Assembly: GCA_029891345.1 (NCBI GenBank)
Contig: CM057002.1
Span: forward strand, 18,738,295 to 18,802,294
Reading direction: 5' to 3'
DNA from: Dryococelus australis
Taxonomy: Eukaryota; Arthropoda; Insecta; Phasmatodea; Phasmatidae
Length of the DNA stretch: 64,000 nucleotides
The notes under the pieces are model-generated. The model worked only from the letters and a program-made list of their open reading frames with translations. It ran no database searches and was not told where the DNA came from. How positions within the stretch are numbered: the first letter of the stretch is position 1; each line of letters opens with the position of its first letter. Below, one piece after another: positions 45,175-54,624 of the stretch. The position numbers and the translations under genes are program-made.

Positions 45175-46092
45175 ATAGAGTCTATTTATAGCCAATAAAC
45201 ATAAATGTAAATGTCCACAATTGATTGTATTTGGTAATTGTTCAGTTTTATATTTATACCTTTATTGCTTTTTTTAAAAATAATTATGTATTTCAGTTGG
45301 AGGACGTACATCGCGAAAATTGTCGTAATACAATGATTGATCTACATTTTTAAATTAATGCAACCCAATGTGTTCCTTCATCTTGTTTCGAATCTAAATT
45401 AACAATCATACATCCATGAAGATTTGGTTTCTTTGGTAAATAGTCTCTCATAACCAAACCTCGGAAATAGGGAATATCCAGTTTCTTTACAAATACATTA
45501 ATATCGTTGTTTCTTAATGCACATTTTGGAAGACTATTTACAACTTTCTGCATTTTTTTTCCACGTTTGGAGTTTTTTGGCCCTTGTCTTACTTTACAGG
45601 ATTTCAAATACATTCCTTTACCTTTGGATCTAACTGCTCTATTAATTGCTGAAACCTCTCCGAGGATTAATCCAAGAGCTGTTAATGCTGAAAATAGGAA
45701 TGGAATGATTCCACCTTTCTTTGTTTTTTGTTTGGTTTTGCATTTTAAGCATAGGCCTTTGTTCACCTTTGTGCGCATAACTTTACTAACAATGCAAGCT
45801 CCAAGCTTTTCATCCATTGATGTAGATGGATTCTTCATTACATATGCTGCTTTATCAGCTAGAATTGTATCCACTATATGTCTTTCTTTCAAATTGTTTG
45901 TTCGATTGTAAACTATATTGTGTTCTTTTATCCAAAGAGTTTATTCCTTGATTGTTCTGTGCCAAATGTTTTGCAAGTTTAATACCTGGTCCGCAACAAT
46001 TGTATTTTGGTAAATCTAATTCAAACAAAAATGTATTAATCAATGTATTCAATACACTGCATCCTTTTTTGATACGTTTAGTATGATACCAT
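45175..46092 (-). pseudogene. Parvovirus-type PLA2, basic/hydrophobic segment and adenain-like protease (copy C)
   Basis: The start is taken as ATG 46092 from the promoter spacing; a stop or shift follows within a few codons. The PLA2 part reads LDLPKYNCCGPGIKLAKHL and, across a frameshift near 45945, EHNIVYN, where the catalytic Asp after His is Asn. ORF 45892-45350 continues with DTILADKAAY, a Lys-rich patch, a hydrophobic FLFSALTALGLILGEVSAI, KGKGMYLK, and then the protease: IPYFRGLVMRDYLPKK, GTHWVALI (catalytic His). Past a TAA, DNFGDVRPPTEIHNYF-like and NCGHLHLCLL (catalytic Cys) pieces are found to about 45175. Thus the protease residues survive while the PLA2 site is altered, the reverse of copy B. 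Confidence 0.83.
45183..45190 (-). promoter_or_regulatory. TATA box of the minor virion gene, copy C
   Basis: On the minus strand GGCTATAAATAGACTC, a strong TATA box 48 nt before ATG 45142. Confidence 0.6.
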
Positions 46093-46099
46093 GGTTTTC

Positions 46100-46136
46100 A
46101 ACTGAACATGAACCTGTATATTGATGTGCATTTATA
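46100..46136 (-). promoter_or_regulatory. Core promoter (TATA + Inr) of the PLA2/protease gene, copy C
   Basis: On the minus strand TATAAA starts at 46136 and TCAGTT has its A at 46103 (33 nt), with ATG 46092 11 nt further. The ATPase ATG of the opposite strand is only 63 nt from the TATA box, so the interval is probably a bidirectional promoter. Confidence 0.75.
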
Positions 46137-46198
46137 GTTTTATGTTAGTACGTTATGTAATACTGTGTAAACGTGTAAAATAAAGGTTATAAAACAAA

Positions 46199-46714
46199 AT
46201 GTATATAATTGAACAGAAACATGGCATTCTTTTACCATCAAATATATGTTGTTTAATAAGCGGTCCTTCTTCATGCAGAATAACTTGTGTTATTATGTCA
46301 TTGTTGGAGCATCCCAACGGACTTAAATTTGAAAATGTATATGTTTCCTAAAACAATACAAGAGAAATATCAACAATTAGCGACCATTTTGTCGTTAATT
46401 AAAGGAATGTAATTATTTTTTTTACAAATAAAGAAGATATAGTGCACCTGGATGAAGCATTACCGATTTCCGTATTTATTTTTGATGATGTTTGGTGTGA
46501 ACCGCAGGGCAAAATACTGCAATACAGCAATACTTGTTTTTTATCTATTGCAGCGTTACGCACATATGCCAAAACATAATTTACCCGATAATGCAAACAT
46601 GGTAATCGTGTTTAAAATGAATAATATGAATCTGCAACATATTTACAATGATAATGTTTTAGGCGATATGACATTTACAAAGTTTATAGATACGTGCTTT
46701 TACTGTTGGAAATA
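46199..46714 (+). pseudogene. FtsK/A32-type genome-packaging ATPase (copy C)
   Basis: From ATG 46199 the frame reads MYIIEQKHGILLPSN, then the Walker A position GPSSCRITC, which lacks the GKT core, and EHPNGLKFENVYV. After a shift come KTIQEKYQQL and the Walker B segment VFIFDDVWCE. The open frame 46452-46714 ends with LPDNANMVIVFKMNNMN and FIDTCFYCWK. It is divergent from the PLA2/protease gene, as in copy B. Confidence 0.82.
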
Positions 46715-46920
46715 AAACTATGGTTTTTTGGTGATTATACCAACATTTCTCCTATACAAAGGCAGCTATAGTTATGGTTTTGACAGTTTTTTTGCTTTCA
46801 GGCGAAGAACAATGAGTATTTAAAAGTTTGGGCATAGCTGTATAAAACACAATCATTACAATAGCTGGCTAACCAAAAATTGCAATGGAAATTGTGATTT
46901 GAACGGGCATATATTATGTA

Positions 46921-47516
46921 ATATGGGTATGGCTGTGAAAGATAGCGACGTGGTAAATATAAGTTATGTGGAAAACTTAAACACTATTATGCTAAACATA
47001 TTTAAATCACAATCAAACAATATATAAGAGAAATTAATAGAGTTAGTTGATTTGAATGATAATGTTTATAAAGACATGAGTGTAATTGCAAACATTATAA
47101 GCAATATTAGCACTGATTTACAGTGTAATGAATTTAGAATAGAACATTTATATGAATTTAGTAAGGTTTATAACGATATGACAAACATAGTTTTTACAAC
47201 ACAGCTAACAGAAATGTTAGAAAATTTAAGAGTTGTAATTGATGAAGTGGTAAAAGCTACTATTACAAAACAACTTGAAACACGAATGGATCAAATAAAA
47301 AAATATATGAGATAAATTCATTAATATAAATTTTGGTTTAGTTACCCAAACAGATTTGAGAAAACAAAATAATGGTTTGGAAACACGAATGAACTATTTT
47401 ATCAATGATTTGAAAGCTAAAACTATAGCAAAATTAGATGTTTTAAGTAAAGTCGACAAGATTGAAAAAGCACATAGTAATCTACCTACTACATCAGTTA
47501 GAAAAGCAACCACTTA
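46921..47516 (+). pseudogene. Helical (coiled-coil-like) gene between ATPase and integrase (copy C)
   Basis: MGMAVKDSDVVNISYVENL at 46921 leads via a stop to the open frame 47052-47315 (NIISNISTDLQCNEFRIEHL; LRVVIDEVVKATITKQLETR). It then continues in a shifted frame to KVDKIEKAHSNLPTTSVRK and TAA near 47517. Heptad-like spacing of I/L/V is evident. It occupies the slot of the copy B gene at 11215-11600. Function unknown. Confidence 0.5.
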
Positions 47517-47560
47517 ATTCATATATAAATAGATTGAATGCAATGTAATACAATAAAAAC

Positions 47561-49072
47561 ATGCCTGACTCTGCTTCGGAATTATATAACGCTATATCTG
47601 CTGTAAAAGATAAATTTCTAAAGTCAAACTAGTAATGTAATGGGATGTTTTAAACAAAGAAATATTTAAACCTGTTACCAGTAGAATGGCTAGATTGAAT
47701 TCTGTGTTAAATAAACTTAAAGAAACAGCTTTGGAAATTAAAATGGAAAATTAAGTTTTAACAAAGAAAAAGCTATCATTTTCTCAATTAACACAACGTT
47801 ATTTAGCTTGAAAACTATTTACGTATATGCATGATGGTCTTTATCGACATGAAAACAATTAGTTCCAGGGAGATTCGTTACTTAAATTTTTGTCTGAGAA
47901 TAAAATTAAAATAAATGGTACGTAATGATGTCAGTGAAGGATTATTTGGATTATTGTTTAAAAACTTTCCAAATTGATATTCTGACACCGATTTGCAGAA
48001 ATATAAAGAACTTATTCATCCAACGAGTGCTAATATTCGTTCAGGAGATGAAAACCCCCGAAAATATGTTTACTAGGACATATAGTAGGAAGCGGAATAT
48101 ATAAAAAATGAAATCGACAACTACTTTTCACCTGCATATTGGAACAATCCTAATGAATTGGTCGATAGATTAAAACTTCCCATCACGTCGAGAGAGTCTG
48201 GGAATAATTCACATACAAACGAAATGGTTTCTATTATTGAAGATTTAACAGAAGACGGTTATATTACAAATGAAGTTTAGTAAGATTGCCCAAGAGCTTC
48301 ACGTTCCTTCAAGGATAAGATGTCCTAGAAGTAAAATTACAACTCATGGTTTAAATTATAATTTTCAAGCCGATTGTTTGTGGAATGACATTGCTTTCAA
48401 AATATAATAAGGGGTACAAGTATATTTGAACTACAATAGACGTTTATTCAAAATATGGTTGGGATATACCTTTGAAAAACAAAATTGGAAAACAGGTTAC
48501 CGATGCAACGAAGATCGTTTTGAAAGAGACAAAGTCTAATTTGCTCAAAAACCGACAGAGAATCTGAATTTTTTCTGCACCATTCTGGGAACTAATGTCC
48601 GAATATGGTAATAATTACTATGCAACATATTCTGAGCTTAAAGCGAGTGTTGTGGAATGTTAAAACAAATCGATTAAGCAATTAATATATAAACATTTCA
48701 CATCGAGGGGGACTTACAAATTGGTTAACGTTTTGCCTGAAATAGTTAATTTTATAATTCTAGATATCATAGAACTATCAATATGGCTCCTAAAGAACTT
48801 ATGGATAGTAGTTTAATGAAAACTATTTATAATAATCTTAAAGTCATCGATGAAAGAAACCAAAGTTCATAGTTGGGGAATTTATACATATCTCGAAGCA
48901 GAAAGGGATCTTTGAAAATAAATTTATGGTGAACTGGACTTTTGAAATATTTAAAATTATTTCAACTAGACAAACACATCCCAGAATGTATTACATAGAA
49001 ACATATGACGGAGAACCAATAAAAGGTGGATTTTACGAACATGAATTGCAAAAAGTCAGTTCTCCAAATTAA
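47561..49072 (+). pseudogene. Retroviral-type (DDE) integrase with C-terminal domain (copy C)
   Basis: The N-terminal region starts MPDSASELYNAISAVKDK. Next come GLFGLLFKNFPN, IDNYFSPAYWNNPNELVDRL and SHTNEMVSIIEDL (to about 48290). The catalytic core shows FQADC (first Asp, about 48370), TTIDVYSKYGWDIPL, KTDRESEFF (second Asp, about 48553) and YSELKASVVE (Glu, about 48655). Then follow TSRGTYKLVNVLPEIV and HRTINMAPKELM. The C-terminal domain is open: NWTFEIFKIISTRQTHP, ETYDGEPIKGGFYEHE, ending at TAA 49070-49072. Several frameshifts or stops exist, but all three DDE residues are visible. Confidence 0.87.
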
Positions 49073-49126
49073 TATTTGGTTGATAAAAACATTAAAAGGA
49101 AGAAAGATATGTCCTTGGTTCGATGG

Positions 49127-49193
49127 AGATCTTGATTCTTAACCCATGAGTCGTGTGAAAAGCACACGACTCATGGGTTAAGAATCAAGATCT
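49127..49193. repeat. Perfect 31-bp inverted repeat (hairpin, 5-nt loop)
   Basis: AGATCTTGATTCTTAACCCA through GTCGTGTG (49127-49157) is exactly complementary to 49163-49193; the loop is AAAAG. It begins 54 nt after the integrase stop. It may mark the element end or be a foldback. Confidence 0.97.
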
Positions 49194-50949
49194 TAAGACA
49201 TAGTAATGCAATGTTTGTAAAACTTTCTGATACTAAATAAAATATTTTAAATTATATCTGATGTGTTTTTGAATTTAATAAACCTTTGAATGGTGATTGG
49301 ATGTAAAATTTACTGTGTAATGAATCCCATTTTTGATTGGATTTTCATTTCATTGGATTAATGATGGAGCGATAATCCAATGTGATTAAATCCTTTTAAT
49401 TGTGACATCATTCAATGTTAGTTTATCAGAATACTTTTCTGGGTTTCATAATTGTTTGTGGTAGGTTATATTTCTTTGCTTGTAATGATACAGTTCTTGG
49501 AAATTGATTAGCATTAAGAGAAGAAAATACTATTCCCCATGCCAAAAACTTTTGGACGGTGTGTCCTAGGACATAATTTTTGACGGTGTAGAAATTTTAT
49601 GGTGTAGAAATTCATAAATTTTTACAGTGTCGAGTCATTCACATTATTTTAAAATTTAAAGTTTTTTCTTTCACAAAAGTAATCTTTAAAGTAGGCTTAA
49701 AATGAAATGCAATATCGTCTATGTAAAACAAATAGTTTTTGCTAGTCACAGTCCGTACACTCCAAACATGTAGCTGGGAAAGAAAACCGAGGCCAGACAG
49801 TTCGCATAGTGTGGTGTATTGTGACTGTGAGCTGCTGCCAGGGCAACGTGCATCGTGTAGTGAAGTTTCGTGGTACAGCGGGGGGCAGAGAGATGGGGAA
49901 TGTCTCCCTTCTAGTCCTGTTGTATAGGCGGCAGCGGCGAGCATCAGACTCGGCATGAAGGGAAAGTTCTTGGGCGGATGGAAGCAGGTGGGTATCGATA
50001 GTGGCGCACGATGCGGACTGTGGTGTCTTTCTGAAGCATTCCCTCGCCCAACGGGCCACATGCATAAGTCCCACCCATGCGCGACCCAGTCCGGCCTGGC
50101 CGTGCGAAGTTCGTTCGCTGCTACAACTCCTGTGTGCGATTCACCCTCATCAACTGTCGAGACCTAAGATTCGCCCGCTCCTGCATACACTCAATTCTCG
50201 ATTATCCGCTAACTGGTACTGTCCATGAGGTTTTAGAAAGACTCATCCCTGTATCTTTTGTAAATACACTTCGCTGTAGTCGAATCGCTTTCTCAAATAA
50301 CTTTTGGAATTGATTTTTGCTCAACATAAAATAATAAACTTTAGTGAGATTATATTTTCCCATATGATAGTACTCTAAAAGTTTTGGTCTAGGAAAAACT
50401 ATACATGAAATACGTATTTTTGTTTGCTAGACGAATAGATATATGCTGTATTGAAACTAAAACAACTTTCCCAAGATGTTTGTTTAGTGTATGTTTTCAA
50501 TGATTGAAAATAAAATTTTAACTTGGTAATTTGCTTACAACATAATAGTCAAAATTAGAATAAAAATATGTGTTTGAAAAATGGTGTTCTTTCAATGTTT
50601 AAAATCTTAGCGAGTTAAAGTTATGTCTTATAGCTGAGTTGGTATGAAAACCAAACAGTGATCAGTTTAAACTTAAATAAGATTGCTGGAAACGGGAATA
50701 AAGATAACTGGAAAACAGGGAACAAATAGTTTGGTGGAAAACAGTTTATATTTTTAATTGAATTTATTGTGTGTTAAAAACATTTGGAATGTATTTCTTA
50801 ATGATGGGGAAAAATTAAGTTTTATTGGTGGGAGACATAAAATTTCTTTTTAATATGCTGAGAATGCATTAGGTTCTTGCCTTCCAAAATATAGGAGGAA
50901 GCTTCAGTGTCCGAGCGAGAATATCAGTTGGTAGGGGAGAGGGGAAATA
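49194..50949. other. Region without recognised genes
   Basis: The 49.74-50.25 kb part is GC-richer with overlapping short ORFs on both strands and no protein-family motif. The rest is AT-rich. Confidence 0.5.
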
Positions 50950-51050
50950 GTCCAGGTCATTTTAATGACCTGGACTACGAACGATGTTTGCTTCAAGGCC
51001 AAAGTGACGGTTTCCCAAGGGAGGCAGCCTAGGGAAACCGTCACTTTGGC
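50950..51050. repeat. Two adjacent perfect hairpins
   Basis: GTCCAGGTCATT/AATGACCTGGAC (50950-50975, 2-nt loop) is followed by GCCAAAGTGACGGTTTCCC (50998-51016), paired perfectly with 51032-51050 across a 15-nt loop. Confidence 0.95.
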
Positions 51051-51059
51051 TTTGTGCAA

Positions 51060-52700
51060 TAAGTGAGTTCTTCTCCAAGACCATGGCTACACATCCCTCC
51101 CCCACTACAGTATTCAAGAGGCAAGAGTAGGGGTTGAAGGGAGTGTGGAAAGGAGAATGTTCCTCTGGACAAGGGCTGGTTCTGGGGTGAGGGTAGGAGG
51201 GGGTGGCTACAAGCAACCTGCTCCTGATGTGCACGTAAGTAGATAGTTGTCACCATCTCGAATCAGTGGAGAAAAATGGCAATCGAAGACAGGCGGATGA
51301 CTGACCCCCAGGACCTCGCACTCTGGCGAGAGGCAGTAGGTTGTGCAGGGGTGGCTGACATTGTGGACGGGCCGGTTCTGAGGGGTACAGGGTAGGAGTG
51401 GGTGGTTGGGGTGTGAGAGGGTGGCAGGCCGGCTTCCTCCGATGTGAGCGCAACAAATCAGATGACGCCATCTTAAGAAATTACCGAAAACATTTGACGA
51501 TCGCAGGCAGCTCGGGGCAGCGAGCACTGATGAGGGGTGGAGAGGGGAAAGTGGGTGGAAGCTGGTTCCTTATTGAGCTCAGGGTCCCGAAGATGCTGTC
51601 TGGTGGGGAGGAGAAAGGGCTCAGCTATCCCACTCTCCATCATCTTCAGTCGTTCACCATTTGTGGGAGTCAGACGTGCTAGTCGTCAGCTCCTTCATAA
51701 ACACCACACCTCTAGACACTTGGCGGCCGACGAGCTTACGATAGGGGGTTACCGCTGCTATGGACCATCTCTAGTGATAGCCGCGATTTAATATAAAAAT
51801 ATTTTAGTGGGAAAATATACAATTTTGTGTGTTTAGTCGATACAGCGATAAGTAATTGATTTTTGTGTTTGGTAGACGAAAATACCATTTGCATTATCAA
51901 GTGTGCTCTATTTATGGAAATTTGTAGTACGTCCGTTACTTTAAAAAATAATTTTCTTTCGAGGAAGTTTGTGCAATTTTTCCCTTATATATAAAGTGAT
52001 GTGTGATTATGCTCTATGCAAGTTGGGGTAAGATTTTCTATCTTTATATATTTTACTTATCAGAATATATGCATGCTATTGTGTCTGGTTTAAATTTAAA
52101 TCGTATAATTTAAATGCGAGTTTGGAAATCTTTATTTATTCATACTGACTAGATTGATTTCGTTTAGTGAGTTTGCACTTGTCGACATCACATGTTATTC
52201 ACATAGTTAAAATTCTTTCTCGTGTAAATTATATTTCTAAGATCGAGACTCACATTACTGTTAAGACTCACATAATTCAATTTATTGTTCACGTAGTCGT
52301 TTGAAATTTCCGATTGCATTCGTGTAATTTATTTATACATAGAGCACTCTGGAATTTTCTAATGTTTAATGGCATTTCGAAAAAAGATCGTCTAACATGT
52401 AATTTGCATCTTTCAGAGTCGCCTATCTACCGTCTACAAGCAATATCCCCCTCCCCCCAAATAAAATTTACTCTTAGGCCACTCTTAGAAATCGTTTAAA
52501 CACTCTGAATTTCTCTCGTGTGTTTAATGTATTCTTAAAAATCGCCTATCTACCACCAACATCCTTCCAAACACCTCAACATGAGAAAAATGAGAAAAAA
52601 ACTAACTTTAGCCCACTCTTACACTAAACTGTACACCTAAATAAGACATTGCAACCCACTACTCTGGTCAGTTTTTTCACTTCGCACCGAACCTCTGTGC
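51060..52700. other. Region without recognised genes; diverged direct repeats
   Basis: GGGCTGGTTCTGGGG...GGGTAGGAGGGGGTGG...CCTCCTGATGTG-like sequence at about 51168-51233 recurs diverged at 51369-51445. TCGCCTATCTACC units occur at about 52420 and 52545. No coding family seen. Confidence 0.5.
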
Positions 52701-52888
52701 TGGGAGGACATCCTCTCAAAGGCCTAGCCTGTCTCCCTCCTCAAGGGAGCTGGCCAGCCATCGAGGTGTAAGGTTGTAGGCGAGTCGGCTAGCGGCTCGA
52801 CATTGTAAAAGCAACACTAGCCTTACTCTGTCTTTCTGAATATATGACCTAGGTCGGCCGACAAACTGAAGGTACAAACACAAACAAA

Positions 52889-54216
52889 ATGTCGCACAAC
52901 ACACAAGAGAACACAGTAATCACACGAGCACAGTCTAAGCTACCTGTAGCTAGTAAATCAAGTATGAGCCCAGAAGGAAGTGCAGCGGACATACATCTGT
53001 ACATTGGGGAACCGAGCCACACAAACACAACAGAAGACGCGACTGGAGGACATCGCTAACCCAAACACGAGTGTAAGAGAGGCCAGCCAGTCCCTGTCTG
53101 AAGGCGACGACAGCACTGTGGGGTCTGTGAACGTCACCAGCGGGTCAACCGATGGTGGGGGAAGCAGACGAAACAGTGTCTCGTCCCAACACTCTCACAA
53201 CTCTGACATTGGAAGTCGGGCTTATTCTCCTCAGGGCCTTGACGAGGAGGAGTTCCTTTTCCCCAGAAAGGCTGCAAAACACCCAAAAATGACGGAGGAA
53301 GGAAAAATCTTTCTAAAAAAAAAACAGGTTCGAATTCCTGGGCGAGGAGGGTGCAGAGGGAAGGGAAGAGAGCCGCCCTTCTTCACAAAACCCACCAAAC
53401 ACACAAAGATATAGGCCTGTGCCTATAATAATTCCAGACAGCAGGTCACTGAAAACAGTGGCTAAGCTGCTCTGCCAAAGCAATATTTGCTTTCGTAATA
53501 CTCTCACACGGAGGCGAGAACTGAGACTTACGTTCAGTACACGGACAGGTTACGAGAAAGCCCGATTGCTTCTCAAAGAAATACACCACTACACACACAC
53601 CCACAGTGATGAGAAGGCCCAGAGGTTCATCATTAAAGGCTTGCCCGAGAGCGACATCGAAATTGAAGACCTCGGGGACAATATCGGAGCTTGTGGGTTC
53701 GAAATTATCGACCTCCGCAATTTCACACGGAAATCCCCTGCGCACACCCCTGAGGAACCTAAATACAATTCCATAGGTACTTGGCCAGTTACAATAAAGA
53801 ACACAAAGCAAGACTTTCTCAGGGTCAAGCGACTCTACTGGACTACTGTCCGGATAGAGCCATACAAACCACATCCCAGAGATGTGCCACCCTGCCGCAA
53901 CTGCAGTCAGTGGGGCCATACACAAAAACACTGCACTTTGCCGACTATGTGCGTGAACTGTGCAGCCCCGCACTCGCACGGAGGATGCAGCGAAAAACAG
54001 AAAGACAAGGCCCTGCGGTGTAATAACTGCAAGGAGGAGGGTCATCACGCTGCGGACAAGTCTTGTAGAGTATACGAGACAATAGTAAATGCTCGCCGAG
54101 CAAAAATGTACAAAAAACACTCGTCCACAGTACACTCAACAACAGGCGCCACAAATCACGAACACAGCTCAGTTCCCAGAACTGCGAACACACCCACGCA
54201 CACAAACACAGCCTGA
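52889..54216 (+). pseudogene. Jockey-type LINE ORF1 (gag, zinc knuckles)
   Basis: The ATG at 52889 (MSHNTQENTVITRAQSK) opens a frame broken by shifts near 53045 and 53415. A Ser-rich acidic linker (52980-53414) leads to the 53419-54216 frame. That frame holds a Jockey/retro-gag RNA-binding region (RFIIKGLPESDIEIEDL; VTIKNTKQDFLRVKRLYW) and three zinc knuckles: CRNCSQWGHTQKHC, CVNCAAPHSHGGC and CNNCKEEGHHAADKSC. A Thr/His-rich tail follows. Gag coats the retrotransposon RNA. It is directly upstream of the EN/RT frame. Confidence 0.88.
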
Positions 54217-54624
54217 GGTAACGGTTCAGGCTCGGCCGGTGCCAGTTGTGGCCGGGAAGGGCGTAGCTGAGAGCAGCCAGGCTGGAAATAGCAAGTCTGC
54301 ACTGGTAGTGCCTTCTCTGGGTGCCCCGGGCGCTGTACTGGCTGGGACCGGCCCTTGGGCAACGAGAGCATAAGTCAACAGGCCAGCACAGCAGCCAGAC
54401 AGACGACCACCTCTACTACCAACTCCAGACCAGCCACCCACACTGGATGGAGGCCTAGGTGCCACTATGAACGACATCCGGGAACTCGCGAACATACTGC
54501 GCGACATGCACTTCACCGAACTGATAACACACCCACGACCATATTTCGGCCCCATCAGGGCAGCGAAAATCCTTGCGGACAAGCAATTACTGTTGCTAAC
54601 GGCACTGGCATCTCTCCCACAGTA

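Noticed and set aside
45507..45911. 134-codon plus-strand ORF
   Set aside because: Antisense shadow of the copy C PLA2/protease gene.
53446..54135. 229-codon minus-strand ORF
   Set aside because: It is the antisense of the LINE gag zinc-knuckle region; the plus strand carries the real motifs.
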